64,000 bases of DNA from Comamonadaceae bacterium (GTDB lineage Bacteria > Pseudomonadota > Gammaproteobacteria > Burkholderiales > Burkholderiaceae_C): positions 26,989 through 90,988 of the forward strand of contig CANEVH010000007.1 of the NCBI GenBank assembly GCA_947442105.1, read 5' to 3'. Positions 8,281 to 17,075 of the stretch are shown in pieces. The position numbers and the translations under genes were made by a program. How positions within the stretch are numbered: the first letter of the stretch is position 1; each line of letters starts with the position of its first letter. The notes under the pieces are model-generated. The model worked only from the letters and a program-made list of their open reading frames with translations. It searched no databases and was not told where the DNA came from.

Positions 8281-8784
8281 TCAAACCCTGGCGGACACAA
8301 AACGCGGCAAGAGCGTGCAGGCCTCGGCATTCGACGGCGAAAAGCACATTGCAGCCGCCTGCCGGTAGGGCAGCCACTGGTAGTGCGTGTGCTCTCGCGC
8401 ATCCAGCCGCACCGACGTGCCGTCGGGCACCTGCAGGCCAAACAAGCGCTCGGTGTTGAACACCACCCCCGGCGCATACCGGTGCAGCCAGCGCGGGTAA
8501 ATGGGGTACACGTTTTCCAAGTTCCAGTCTTGCAACTGTGGGGCCAGCGCGCTGCCAGGGCGGCAGTCAATGCCAGTTTCCTCGTACACCTCGCGCGCAG
8601 CGGTGTCGGCCCATGGCTCATCGTGCGCATCTTTGCTGCCGGTCACAGACTGCCAAAACGCCGGCGCCTGGGGGTCCGGCTCGGTGCGCCGGATCAGCAG
8701 CACCTCCAGTGCTGGGGTGTGGATGACGACCAATACCGATTGCGGAATTTTGAAGACAGGGGACGAAGCCGGGTTCAGTGCCAT
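8281..8784 (-). CDS. nudB: Dihydroneopterin triphosphate diphosphatase (Nudix)
   Basis: This Nudix hydrolase of about 167 residues removes pyrophosphate from dihydroneopterin triphosphate, the FolE product, in folate synthesis. FWQSVTGSKD followed by a Nudix helix (AAREVYEETGID) matches NudB, and the N-terminal FKIPQSVLVVIH resembles E. coli NudB. ATG 8784 gives the family-like N-terminus; in-frame ATGs at 8805 and 8832 would add 7-16 residues. No clear ribosome site decides between them. First gene of nudB - endonuclease-like - clsB. Confidence 0.82.
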   Translation of the reverse strand: MALNPASSPVFKIPQSVLVVIHTPALEVLLIRRTEPDPQAPAFWQSVTGSKDAHDEPWADTAAREVYEETGIDCRPGSALAPQLQDWNLENVYPIYPRWLHRYAPGVVFNTERLFGLQVPDGTSVRLDAREHTHYQWLPYRQAAAMCFSPSNAEACTLLPRFVSARV

Positions 8785-8908
8785 AAGCCATTGTGCCTCT
8801 GGCATTTCGCATAGGCAGGCGCTTTGGCGCAAGTGCAGCGCAGAAACCGTGCCAAAATCCGCCCAAGTGAACGCAAGCGCGCCGTGGCGTCGCGTTCACC
8901 TTATCAAA

Positions 8909-8923
8909 CTGGCACATTGCCAG
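8909..8923. promoter_or_regulatory. Perfect palindrome at the riboswitch 5' edge
   Basis: CTGGCA (8909-8914), CAT, TGCCAG (8918-8923) is a perfect 6-base inverted repeat. Its last base is the first base of the riboswitch P1 stem. It may be an operator for a transcription factor acting on the same promoter, or part of the leader that pairs with the inter-aptamer linker. Neither is shown by the sequence. Confidence 0.3.
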
Positions 8924-9140
8924 TGGTGTCGGGAGAGACTGTCACAGCCCCTAAGGCGGGTGGCAGCGCCGAAGGAGCAACCGCCCCGGAAACTCTCAGG
9001 CAACAGGGACCGACACCACCTTGATCTCTGAAGAGCGCCCGAGACTTACGTCGTTCGGGCGCACCGAAGGAGCAAATCGGCTGCTCGCCCCCAAAGGCGA
9101 GTCGCTGACGAATCTCTCAGGTCCAAAACAGAGGGGGCGT
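8923..9140 (+). promoter_or_regulatory. Tandem glycine riboswitch
   Basis: Two consecutive glycine aptamers are readable. Aptamer 1 has a perfect 10-bp closing stem (GTGGTGTCGG 8923-8932 with CCGACACCAC 9010-9019), the core GGGAGAGACT, the signature GCGCCGAAGGAGCAA and the closing AACTCTCAGGCAA. Aptamer 2 follows after a short linker, with its stem from about 9025 pairing near 9129-9134, the core GAAGAGCGCCCGAGA, the signature GCACCGAAGGAGCAA and the close AATCTCTCAGGTCCAAAACAGA. Known glycine riboswitches mostly turn genes on when glycine is abundant. The downstream gene, 58 bases away, is a D-amino-acid dehydrogenase. Confidence 0.96.
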
Positions 9141-9197
9141 TTGTAGCGCAAATCCGTGCGCGCAAACCCCTTCTTTTGGCGTTTTGGACTTTTCACC

Positions 9198-10430
9198 ATG
9201 AAATCAATTGCAGTTATCGGCGGCGGCATTACCGGCGTCACCACCGCCTACGCGCTGGCCTTGCGCGGCTTTTCCGTCACCTTGTTGGAGCGCCACCGCT
9301 ACGCAGCGATGGAAACCTCGTTTGCCAATGGCGGCCAGCTTTCCGCCTCCAACGCCGAGGTGTGGAACCACTTTTCCACCGTGCTCAAGGGCATGAAATG
9401 GATCTTGCGACCTGACGCGCCGCTGCTGGTCAACCCCAAGCCGAGCTGGCACAAGCTGTCGTGGTTTGCCGAGTTCATTGGCCATATTCCTGCCTACCAG
9501 CGCAACACCATTGCCACCACCGAACTGGCCATCGCCGCCCGCGAACACCTGTATGCCTGGGCCGCGAAGGAAAACATTGACTTTGACCTCAAGCAGCGCG
9601 GCATTTTGCACATCTACCGCAACAAGGCCGGTTTCACCCACGCCGGGCGCGTGTCGCAATTGCTGCAACGCGGCGGCCTGGAGCGCCGAGCCGTGACACC
9701 CAGCGAAATGAAGGCGATTGAACCCACGCTGGCAGGCGACTATTACGGTGGCTACTTCACTCCCAGCGACGCCACCGGCGACATCCACAAGTTCACCATG
9801 GGCATGGCCGCTGCCGCCGAACGCCAAGGCGTTGAATGCCTGTACGAACAAGAGGTGCGCGCCATTGAGCGCCAAGGCCAACAGGTGCACATCACCAGCA
9901 CCGACATCAGCGCCCCCGACGGACAGACACAGCGCCGCAGCTTTGACGCCGTGGTGGTGTGCGCGGGCACCGCCAGCCGCGCGCTGGGTGCCCAACTGGG
10001 TGACCGGGTGAACGTGTACCCGGTCAAGGGCTATTCCATCACCGTCAACCTCAAAGACGCCAGCAGCCGCACCAGCGCACCGCAGGTCAGCCTGCTGGAC
10101 GACGAAACCAAGCTGGTCAGCAGCCGCCTGGGCGAGGACCGGTTTCGGGTCGCGGGCACCGCCGAGTTCAACGGCTTTAACCGCGACATCCGGGCCGACC
10201 GCATTCGCCCGCTCACCGAATGGGTGGCGCAGTGCTTCCCGGGGGTGAGCACCGAGCACGTCATCCCCTGGGCTGGATTGCGCCCCATGATGCCCAATAT
10301 GCTGCCGCGCGTGGGGCGGGGGAACGACCCCAAGGTGTTCTACAACACCGGCCACGGCCACCTGGGCTGGACGCTGTCGGCGGTGACGGCAGACACCATT
10401 GCCGCCATCGTGGAAGCGGCGGCGCGCTAG
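9198..10430 (+). CDS. dadA: FAD-dependent D-amino-acid dehydrogenase, glycine-riboswitch controlled
   Basis: This 410-residue flavoenzyme of the DAO family has an N-terminal Rossmann motif (VIGGGITGVTTAYALALRG, residues about 5-23). The C-terminal GLRPMMPNMLPRVGRG and NTGHGHLGWTLS are typical of DadA, which oxidatively deaminates D-amino acids and passes electrons to the respiratory chain. ATG 9198 puts the Rossmann strand at the N-terminus; the frame extends upstream to 9156 into the riboswitch tail. Control by a glycine sensor suggests that glycine itself, or a D-amino acid from glycine/serine metabolism, is a physiological substrate; glycine oxidase is an alternative. No racemase gene is adjacent. 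Confidence 0.9.
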   Translation: MKSIAVIGGGITGVTTAYALALRGFSVTLLERHRYAAMETSFANGGQLSASNAEVWNHFSTVLKGMKWILRPDAPLLVNPKPSWHKLSWFAEFIGHIPAYQRNTIATTELAIAAREHLYAWAAKENIDFDLKQRGILHIYRNKAGFTHAGRVSQLLQRGGLERRAVTPSEMKAIEPTLAGDYYGGYFTPSDATGDIHKFTMGMAAAAERQGVECLYEQEVRAIERQGQQVHITSTDISAPDGQTQRRSFDAVVVCAGTASRALGAQLGDRVNVYPVKGYSITVNLKDASSRTSAPQVSLLDDETKLVSSRLGEDRFRVAGTAEFNGFNRDIRADRIRPLTEWVAQCFPGVSTEHVIPWAGLRPMMPNMLPRVGRGNDPKVFYNTGHGHLGWTLSAVTADTIAAIVEAAAR

Positions 10431-10484
10431 GACCTTGGGGTTTGCGTAAAAAGGGAGGGGGCGCCAGCGGCTACCATCGACGCC

Positions 10485-11147
10485 ATGTTTGACGCGCGCA
10501 CCCCCCATCCAGACGCCCCGCCAGCGCGGCTGCGTGCCCATGGCCTGTGTTTGCGCTGGGGCGAGAACCGTGTTTTCACTGGCTTGGACCTGGAGATAGC
10601 GCCCGGACTGACGCTGGTGCATGGCGACGAATCGTGCGGCAAAAGCAGCCTGCTGCGCTTGCTGGCAGGCGAGCTGGCGCCGCAGTCGGGCGCGTTCTAT
10701 CTGGGCGGTGTGCCAGCCGACGCCAAGGCGCTGCGCAATGCCAGCTACTGGACCGATATGCGCAGCGAAGCCCACGATGCCATCAGCGCCCGCAGCTACT
10801 GGGCTGGCCTGCCTACGCGCTACCCCGCCTGGGATGCCCTTGCGCTGGAAACCTTGGTAGGCGGGCTGGGCCTGGCTGAACACGCGGACAAGCCCTTGTA
10901 CATGCTTTCCACCGGCTCCAAGCGCAAGGTCTGGCTGGCCGCAGCCTTTGCCAGCGGCGCCCCGCTGCTCTTGATTGATGAACCTTTTGCCGCATTGGAC
11001 CGGGCGTCCGCAGCGTGTGTGGCCCACTGGCTGGGCCGGGCTGCACAAAGTACGAACCGCGCCTGCGTGATTGCCGACTACCAAGCGCCTGCTGGCCTGG
11101 CGCCGCGCCAGCTGCTGCTGCGCCAAGGCCAGGCCCACGCGGTATGA
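10485..11147 (+). CDS. Orphan ABC transporter ATP-binding protein
   Basis: This 220-residue ATPase has a Walker A (GDESCGKSS), a somewhat degenerate signature (LSTGSKRKV, for LSGGQ) and a Walker B with catalytic Glu (LLLIDEPFAALD). Its size fits a single nucleotide-binding domain of the CcmA/heme-exporter-like short class. No permease gene is next to it; the next gene encodes a protein with only one N-terminal hydrophobic segment. The helical region between the motifs is short. The transported substrate cannot be told. It lies 54 bases after the D-amino-acid dehydrogenase gene and 28 before the next, so the three may form one unit. Confidence 0.8.
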   Translation: MFDARTPHPDAPPARLRAHGLCLRWGENRVFTGLDLEIAPGLTLVHGDESCGKSSLLRLLAGELAPQSGAFYLGGVPADAKALRNASYWTDMRSEAHDAISARSYWAGLPTRYPAWDALALETLVGGLGLAEHADKPLYMLSTGSKRKVWLAAAFASGAPLLLIDEPFAALDRASAACVAHWLGRAAQSTNRACVIADYQAPAGLAPRQLLLRQGQAHAV

Positions 11148-11175
11148 GCACCCTGCCATTGCAAGCCACCACCTT

Positions 11176-11799
11176 ATGAATATAGACACACTCTTGCTTT
11201 TTGCCGTTCTGGCCTTTGGCTTTCAATCGCGCAAGGCCTGGGAGCAGCGCAAGCGCATCACCCTGCTGGGGCGCTATTTGCGCAACTTTCAGATTGAGGG
11301 CCTGATGGAGACGCTGACCCAGGGCTATTTGCGCGCCATGGGCGAGGCGGACCTAGAACGCCGTCGCGGCATCTGGCACATCATGGCGCAGCACGAGCAC
11401 ACCCTGGAGCGCCAGCTCCAGCAACTGGTGCAAGAAGTGGGCGCAGCGGACGCGGGCGACTGGCGCGCCAGCACACTGCCGGTCCATTTGCCCCTGTCTT
11501 TGCAGCTGCTGCCCAGCGCCAGCTTTGACCTGCGCAGCCTGCTGCGGGTACATGCGCAGGGCGTGGCCAGCGCAATCGGCAATGGCCTTGGACTGACAGA
11601 GCGCGACCGGGCGTTTCGCCTGAGCGCCGAGTTGCTGCTTTTGCAGCACAGTTGCCACTGGTTTTGCCGCTCCAAAACCGTGGCCTCCGCCCGCATGCTG
11701 GCGCGCCACCAGACCCACTATGTGCAGTTGCTGGCCGCCGTGGCGCCTGCCACACGCACCGCCTACCTGCGGGCTTTGGGCACGGGGCAAGGCAGCTAA
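11176..11799 (+). CDS. Unknown protein with one N-terminal transmembrane segment
   Basis: This 207-residue protein of no recognised family begins MNIDTLLLFAVLAFGF, one hydrophobic segment that would anchor it in the inner membrane. The rest is helical, rich in Leu, Gln and Arg, with coiled-coil-like stretches such as AQHEHTLERQLQQLVQEV. Start ATG 11176 follows the ABC ATPase by 28 bases; a longer frame from 11071 overlaps that gene and was not used. The region ends in a strong hairpin. It might be an accessory subunit for the ATPase, but nothing in the sequence proves that. Confidence 0.65.
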   Translation: MNIDTLLLFAVLAFGFQSRKAWEQRKRITLLGRYLRNFQIEGLMETLTQGYLRAMGEADLERRRGIWHIMAQHEHTLERQLQQLVQEVGAADAGDWRASTLPVHLPLSLQLLPSASFDLRSLLRVHAQGVASAIGNGLGLTERDRAFRLSAELLLLQHSCHWFCRSKTVASARMLARHQTHYVQLLAAVAPATRTAYLRALGTGQGS

Positions 11800-11809
11800 A
11801 GCCCAAAAC

Positions 11810-11837
11810 AAGCATGCCACCCGCAGGTGGCATGCTT
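11810..11837. terminator. Perfect 12-bp hairpin between convergent genes
   Basis: AAGCATGCCACC (11810-11821), loop CGCA, GGTGGCATGCTT (11826-11837). On the minus strand the stem is followed by TGTTTTGGG, a short T-rich tail, fitting termination of aspS transcription. The plus-strand side lacks a T-run. It probably serves both converging units. Confidence 0.7.
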
Positions 11838-11871
11838 GGTATTGCCCGCGCTGGGCGAGTGGCGCGCCGGC

Positions 11872-13686
11872 TTAAGCCGCCTTTGCAGCGTCCACGCTGC
11901 GCAGGCGAATGTGCAATTCGCGCAACTGCTTCTCGTCCACCGGGCTGGGCGCTTGGGTGAGCAAGCACTGGGCGCGCTGGGTTTTGGGGAAGGCAATCAC
12001 GTCGCGAATCGACTCGGCGCCGGTCATCAGCGTGACCACGCGGTCCAGGCCAAAGGCCAGGCCACCATGCGGGGGGGCGCCGTATTGCAGGGCGTCGAGC
12101 AGGAAGCCGAACTTGAGCTGCGCTTCTTCGGGCGTGATCTTCAGGGCGTCAAACACTTTTTGCTGCACATCGGCGCGGTGGATACGCACCGAGCCGCCGC
12201 CCATTTCCCAGCCGTTCAAGACCATGTCGTAGCCCTTAGAAATGCATTTCTCGGGGGCAGTGACCATCCAGTCCTCGTGGCCGTCTTTGGGCGCGGTGAA
12301 CGGGTGGTGCGTGGCGGTGTAGCGCTGGGCCTCTTCGTCGTACTCAAACATCGGAAAGTCCACCACCCACATCGGGCGCCAGCCGGTCTCGAACAGGCCG
12401 TTCTTTTTGCCGAACTCGCTGTGACCGATCTTGATGCGCAGAGCGCCGATGGCGTCGTTGACGATCTTTTCCTTGTCAGCGCCAAAAAAGATCAGGTCGC
12501 CGTCCATCGCACCGGTGCGCGCCAAAACTTCCGCGATCGCTTTGTCGTGGATATTTTTGACAATAGGACTTTGTAAACCGTCACGTCCTTTGGAGATGTC
12601 GTTGACCCGGATATAGGCCAGGCCCTTGGCGCCGTAGATCTTGACAAACTCGGTGTAGGCGTCGATTTCGCCGCGGCTGATGCCGCCGCCTTCGACCGAA
12701 CCACCCGGCACGCGCAGGGCCACCACGCGCCCGCCTTTCATGTTGGCGGCGCCGGAGAACACCTTGAAGTCCACGTCGCCCATCACATCGGTCAGCTCGG
12801 TGAACTGCAGCTTGACGCGCAGATCTGGCTTGTCCGAGCCGTAGATGTGCATGGCATCGGCATAGCTCATGACCGGGAACTCGCCCAGGTCCACACCAAT
12901 CGTGTTTTTGAACACCGTGGTGATCATGCCCTGGAACATGTCGCGAATCTCTTCTTCGCCCAGGAAGGAGGTCTCGATATCAATTTGCGTGAACTCGGGC
13001 TGGCGGTCGGCGCGCAGGTCTTCATCGCGGAAGCACTTGGTGATTTGGTAGTAGCGATCAAACCCCGCCACCATGAGCAACTGCTTGAACAGCTGGGGCG
13101 ACTGCGGCAGCGCAAAAAACTGGCCGTCGTGCACCCGGCTGGGCACCAGGTAGTCGCGCGCGCCCTCAGGCGTGCTCTTGGTCAGCATGGGAGTCTCGAT
13201 GTCGACAAAGCCGTTGGCGTCGAGGAACTTGCGCACTTCCATGGACACGCGGTAGCGCAGCATCAGGTTTTTTTGCATATAGGGGCGGCGCAGGTCCAGC
13301 ACCCGGTGGGTCAGGCGCGTGGTCTCGGACAGGTTGTCGTCGTCAATCTGGAAGGGTGGCGTGACCGACGGGTTGAGCACGACCAGCTCGTGGCACAGCA
13401 CTTCGATCTTGCCGCTTTTCAGGTTGTCGTTGACCGTGCCTTCGGGGCGCGCCCGCACCAGGCCCTTGATCTGCACGCAAAACTCGTTGCGCAGGCCCTC
13501 GGCTGTCTTGAACATGTCGGCGCGGTCGGGGTCGCAAACCACCTGCACATAGCCTTCGCGGTCGCGCAGGTCCACAAAAATCACCCCGCCGTGGTCGCGG
13601 CGGCGGTTGACCCAACCACAGAGGGAAACGGTTTGGCCCAACAGGGCATCGGTCACAAGACCGCAGTAATGGGAGCGCATGGCCAT
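11872..13686 (-). CDS. aspS: Aspartate-tRNA ligase
   Basis: This 604-residue class II synthetase charges tRNA-Asp. It shows the N-terminal OB-fold anticodon-binding domain ([22 protein letters not shown]), motif 2 ([22 protein letters not shown]), the bacterial insertion domain and motif 3 ([13 protein letters not shown]). Length is normal for bacterial AspRS. Many Burkholderiales lack asparaginyl-tRNA synthetase and use a non-discriminating AspRS; whether this one is discriminating was not determined. Starts at 13686 (MAMRSHYCG) or at the second Met, 13680. It is the last gene of the ubiE-ubiB block. Confidence 0.97.
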   Translation of the reverse strand: MAMRSHYCGLVTDALLGQTVSLCGWVNRRRDHGGVIFVDLRDREGYVQVVCDPDRADMFKTAEGLRNEFCVQIKGLVRARPEGTVNDNLKSGKIEVLCHELVVLNPSVTPPFQIDDDNLSETTRLTHRVLDLRRPYMQKNLMLRYRVSMEVRKFLDANGFVDIETPMLTKSTPEGARDYLVPSRVHDGQFFALPQSPQLFKQLLMVAGFDRYYQITKCFRDEDLRADRQPEFTQIDIETSFLGEEEIRDMFQGMITTVFKNTIGVDLGEFPVMSYADAMHIYGSDKPDLRVKLQFTELTDVMGDVDFKVFSGAANMKGGRVVALRVPGGSVEGGGISRGEIDAYTEFVKIYGAKGLAYIRVNDISKGRDGLQSPIVKNIHDKAIAEVLARTGAMDGDLIFFGADKEKIVNDAIGALRIKIGHSEFGKKNGLFETGWRPMWVVDFPMFEYDEEAQRYTATHHPFTAPKDGHEDWMVTAPEKCISKGYDMVLNGWEMGGGSVRIHRADVQQKVFDALKITPEEAQLKFGFLLDALQYGAPPHGGLAFGLDRVVTLMTGAESIRDVIAFPKTQRAQCLLTQAPSPVDEKQLRELHIRLRSVDAAKAA

Positions 13687-13725
13687 GACGTACTTTCGGA
13701 GCCCAAGCGGGCAATCAGGGAAAAA

Positions 13726-14418
13726 TTAGGGGGCGGGGGCGACGGCGTTCACGTGTGCGCCATGCACCGTGGGGGACACCGATCCCATGGAGATGACGTA
13801 GGTCAGCGCCTCGTCAACGCTCATATCGAGCTCGATCACCTCACTGCGGTGCAGCAGCAAAAAATAACCGCCCGTCGGGTTGGGGGTGGTGGGCACATAG
13901 ACGCTGATGAAGTCGCCGCCTAATTGGTGCGCCACCTCACCATCGGGCACACCCGTTTGGAATGCAATCGTCCAGCTTCCCTGGCGCGGAAACTGCACCA
14001 GCAAGGCGGTGCGAAACGCGTTGCCGTTGCTGGAAAACAAGGTGTCGGAAACCTTTTTGACGCTGTTGTAAATCGACTTGACCACCGGTATATTGGTAAA
14101 CAACCGGTTCCACTGTTTGAGCCACCAGCGCCCTGCCACGTTGGACACCAGTGCGCCGGTCACCAGCATAAAGCCCAGCACCAGCACCACGCCCAGGCCC
14201 GGAATGTGGTGCAGACGCTCCAGCGAAGCAGCGGTGGCGTCCGACGAGACAGCCGCCAGCGCCGACAAAAAACTCCCGAACAGGCCGTCGAGCACGCTGA
14301 CCATCCACAGCAAAACCCAAATCGTAATCGCCAGTGGCAGCCACACCATCAGGCCCGTGAGCAGGTATTTTTTGAACGGCACGGTCACTCCAGTAGAGGG
14401 TTGCGCAGAGGCGCTCAT
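13726..14418 (-). CDS. DUF502 family integral membrane protein
   Basis: This 230-residue membrane protein of the DUF502 family has two clear transmembrane segments: LLTGLMVWLPLAITIWVLLW near residue 20 and GLGVVLVLGFMLVTGALVSN near 75. IPVVKSIYNSVKKVSDTL and FISVYVPTTPNPTGGY are characteristic family motifs. Function is not established. Start ATG 14418 overlaps the FmdB stop in an ATGA arrangement, so translation is probably coupled. The longer frame upstream is a shadow of the FmdB gene. Confidence 0.88.
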   Translation of the reverse strand: MSASAQPSTGVTVPFKKYLLTGLMVWLPLAITIWVLLWMVSVLDGLFGSFLSALAAVSSDATAASLERLHHIPGLGVVLVLGFMLVTGALVSNVAGRWWLKQWNRLFTNIPVVKSIYNSVKKVSDTLFSSNGNAFRTALLVQFPRQGSWTIAFQTGVPDGEVAHQLGGDFISVYVPTTPNPTGGYFLLLHRSEVIELDMSVDEALTYVISMGSVSPTVHGAHVNAVAPAP

Positions 14419-14792
14419 GCAGACGCCGCAGGCGCCGGACCGCTGGCAGCCGGTGCTGCTGCGGGTGTGGATGGGGTCGATGGGGTCGCTGCCGGTGCCG
14501 CAGTGGGCGTTGCAGGCGCGGCCGCCTCGGGGGACGATTGAGAAGGGGCTGGGACCGCTGGACCCTCTGCGCCATCTGCGCCATCTGGCTTGGCACCGCC
14601 TGCGCTGGTGTCGCCGCGAAAGTCGGTCACATACCAACCTGAGCCTTTGAGCTGAAATCCTGCTGCGGTGAGCTGCTTTTTGAATTCAGCTTTTCCACAG
14701 CGTGGGCAGTCGCTCAGCGGATCGTCAGACATCTTTTGGAGCACGTCCTTAGCAAATCCGCAGGCATCGCATTTGTAGGCGTAAATCGGCAT
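14415..14792 (-). CDS. FmdB-family zinc-ribbon protein
   Basis: The N-terminal 45 residues form the FmdB zinc ribbon: MPIYAYKCDACGF and CPRCGK carry four Cys as two C-x2-C pairs. The remaining 60 or so residues are a low-complexity Ala/Pro/Thr/Ser tail, probably disordered. Total 125 residues from ATG 14792; an upstream in-frame start adds ten residues before the conserved MPIYAY. FmdB proteins were first seen as putative regulators; molecular role unclear. Sits between ubiB and the DUF502 gene. Confidence 0.88.
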   Translation of the reverse strand: MPIYAYKCDACGFAKDVLQKMSDDPLSDCPRCGKAEFKKQLTAAGFQLKGSGWYVTDFRGDTSAGGAKPDGADGAEGPAVPAPSQSSPEAAAPATPTAAPAATPSTPSTPAAAPAASGPAPAASA

Positions 14793-14874
14793 GGCGGGGG
14801 GCCTCTGGCTGTCGGGTGGCAAAGCCTTCGATTATAGGTTGCGCCTTGCTACCGATGACAGCCACCGGTCGCAG

Positions 14875-16443
14875 CTACCACTGAAGGCGCGACAGCAGCT
14901 GCACCCCCAGCACGCCCAGCACAAAACCAATCAAGGTGTAGGCGATTGCTTGCAAAAGCAGGCGTGTGCGCTTGTGCTCTAGCACCAGTTGCTCTAGCAG
15001 CCTACGGGTTTGCACATCGCTGCCGCCGCGCTGCAGATAGGACTGCAAGAGCAAGGGCAAATCGGGCAGTATCTTGGCGTAGCGCGGCGCCTGCGCCTTC
15101 AACTCGGTCCACAGCCGCTGCGGCCCCACCTGCTTGAGCATCCACTGCTCCAAAAAAGGCTTGGCCGTGGCCCACAAATCCAGCTCCGGGTCCAGGTCGC
15201 GCCCCAGGCCCTCGACGTTAAGCAGGGTTTTTTGCAAGAGCACCAACTGCGGCTGGATTTCGACTTGAAAGCGCCGTGAGGTCTGAAACAAACGCATCAG
15301 CACCAGCCCTAGCGAAATTTCCTTCAAAGGCCGGTCAAAGTAGGGCTCGCAGACGGCGCGTACCGCTGCTTCAAGCTCATCAACACGGGTGGCGACAGGC
15401 ACCCAGCCCGACTCGATGTGCAACTCAGCCACGCGCTTGTAGTCGCGCCGGAAAAAAGCCACGAAGTTCTGCGCCAAATACTCTTTGTCCACCTCGGTGA
15501 GCGTGCCCACGATGCCAAAGTCCAGCGAGATGTAGCGGCCAAAAGTTTCGGGCGCCAGACTGACCTGGATGTTTCCCGGATGCATATCGGCGTGGAAAAA
15601 GCCGTCACGAAACACCTGGGTAAAAAACAAGACCACGCCATCGCGCGCCAGCTTTTGGATGTCCACGCCCGCTTCGCGCAGCCGATCCACTTGGCTGATG
15701 GGAACCCCGTGCATGCGCTGCATCACCAACACCTCGGTGGTGCAATAGTCCCACAGCATTTCCGGGATCAGTACGAGGTTGAGGCCCTCCATATTGCGGC
15801 GCAACTGGGCGGCGCTGGAGGCTTCGCGCACCAAGTCAAGTTCGTCGTGGAGGTACTTGTCAAATTCGGCCACCACCTCGCGCGGCTTGAGCCGCCTGGC
15901 GTCGGCCGACAGGCTGCCAACCACGTCTGCCATCAGGTGCATCAGGCCGAGGTCCTTGTCCATGGCCGCCAGCATGCCCGGACGCAGCACCTTGACGGCG
16001 ACCTCGCGCTCCTGCCCGTTGCGGTCGCGCAGCACGGCGAAATGCACCTGGGCGATGGAGGCGCTAGCCACCGGCGTGTGCTCGAACGAGACAAATAATT
16101 CGTCCAGCGGCTTACCCAACGCGCGCTCGATGGCGGCTACGGCCACCTCGGAAGGAAAAGGCGGCACGCGGTCTTGCAACTTGGCAAGTTCTACAGCGAT
16201 ATCGGGCGCCAGCAAGTCGCGCCGCGTAGACAGTACCTGGCCTAGCTTGACAAAGATCGGCCCCAAGTCTTCCAAGGCCTGGCGCATGCGCTGGGCGCGC
16301 GGAGCGTCCAGTCTTCGCCCTATCGACAGCAGGCGCGCCAGGCGGTGCAGCGCGGGCTGAGGCAAGCTTTCAAGCAGAAGTACGTCCAAACCGTAGCGCA
16401 GCACCACCCGCAAAATGGCCCACCCGCGCAGCAAGCGGCTCAT
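14875..16443 (-). CDS. ubiB: Ubiquinone biosynthesis regulatory protein kinase UbiB
   Basis: This 522-residue protein is an atypical kinase/ATPase of the ABC1/ADCK family needed for ubiquinone synthesis. It has the KxGQ motif ([15 protein letters not shown]), the nucleotide-binding region ([11 protein letters not shown]), the catalytic segment [13 protein letters not shown] and the metal-binding LDFGIVG. Two hydrophobic C-terminal segments ([23 protein letters not shown]) anchor it in the inner membrane, as in E. coli UbiB. Its ATG overlaps the ubiJ stop by 4 bases. Family-wide work places UbiB with UbiJ and UbiE, both upstream here. Confidence 0.95.
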   Translation of the reverse strand: MSRLLRGWAILRVVLRYGLDVLLLESLPQPALHRLARLLSIGRRLDAPRAQRMRQALEDLGPIFVKLGQVLSTRRDLLAPDIAVELAKLQDRVPPFPSEVAVAAIERALGKPLDELFVSFEHTPVASASIAQVHFAVLRDRNGQEREVAVKVLRPGMLAAMDKDLGLMHLMADVVGSLSADARRLKPREVVAEFDKYLHDELDLVREASSAAQLRRNMEGLNLVLIPEMLWDYCTTEVLVMQRMHGVPISQVDRLREAGVDIQKLARDGVVLFFTQVFRDGFFHADMHPGNIQVSLAPETFGRYISLDFGIVGTLTEVDKEYLAQNFVAFFRRDYKRVAELHIESGWVPVATRVDELEAAVRAVCEPYFDRPLKEISLGLVLMRLFQTSRRFQVEIQPQLVLLQKTLLNVEGLGRDLDPELDLWATAKPFLEQWMLKQVGPQRLWTELKAQAPRYAKILPDLPLLLQSYLQRGGSDVQTRRLLEQLVLEHKRTRLLLQAIAYTLIGFVLGVLGVQLLSRLQW

Positions 16444-16997
16444 GGGCTGCTTTCGGTGGGGGCTGTGGTGGACGCGCTGCGGCGTTGGGTGACAAATTGT
16501 TGCAAGGCTTGGGCGATTTTTCGGCAGTTTTGCACCACCATGTGGGCCGGCACGTCGCCCACAATGCGGGCCAGATCGGCCTCCACATCCCAGCGCAAGT
16601 GGTCGGTAAGCCAGTTCACCTCTGCGGCCAGTTGCACGTCGCCTTGCACATGCACCTCAGGCTTGCCGCCTTGCAGCAGACCTTGCACCAAAGCCACTGG
16701 CGAAGCGCCGGTGAGTGTGAGCACCAAGTCTGAGGCTGTGTCCGCCGGCGCAAGATCCAAAAGGCCCGCTGGTGTGAGCGCTACCTTGAAATTCAAACTT
16801 TGCCACTGAACCAGGATTACGCGGCCTTTTTGCCGTGCCAATCGCGCTGTGGCCTGCGGCTCTTGCATCAGCACATGGTTGATCAGCAACACGATGCGGC
16901 GTTGCGACTCTTCGACGGCCCAAGCGGGCGGGGTGAACGGGAGCTTGAAATCTTGCAAAAAGCTTTCCAGCATGGAAAAAGGGGACTGTGTTGCCAT
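16440..16997 (-). CDS. ubiJ: Ubiquinone biosynthesis accessory factor UbiJ (SCP2 domain)
   Basis: This 185-residue protein has an SCP2-type lipid-binding fold. UbiJ with UbiK organises a soluble complex of ubiquinone-synthesis enzymes and binds the isoprenoid tail of the intermediates. Hydrophobic SCP2-like segments such as [20 protein letters not shown] and a C-terminal helix [13 protein letters not shown] are visible. ATG 16997 (MATQSPFSM) is preferred; the frame continues upstream. It sits directly between the Tim44-domain gene and ubiB, and its stop overlaps the ubiB start, as in the E. coli ubiE-ubiJ-ubiB arrangement. Confidence 0.82.
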   Translation of the reverse strand: MATQSPFSMLESFLQDFKLPFTPPAWAVEESQRRIVLLINHVLMQEPQATARLARQKGRVILVQWQSLNFKVALTPAGLLDLAPADTASDLVLTLTGASPVALVQGLLQGGKPEVHVQGDVQLAAEVNWLTDHLRWDVEADLARIVGDVPAHMVVQNCRKIAQALQQFVTQRRSASTTAPTESSP

Positions 16998-17075
16998 AGT
17001 CCCCATTATTCCCGATGCCGCAGCCGCCAAGCGCTCAAGGTGAACCAAGCGGATGGGCGGACACGCAGAAAGGTG

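Noticed and set aside
8909..8923. Possible sigma-54 promoter (TGGCAC...TTGC)
   Set aside because: The spacing between the two elements is too short for -24/-12 boxes; it is better read as a palindrome.
9204..11189. 661-codon minus-strand frame
   Set aside because: Antisense to the D-amino-acid dehydrogenase and ABC ATPase genes; no recognisable motif.
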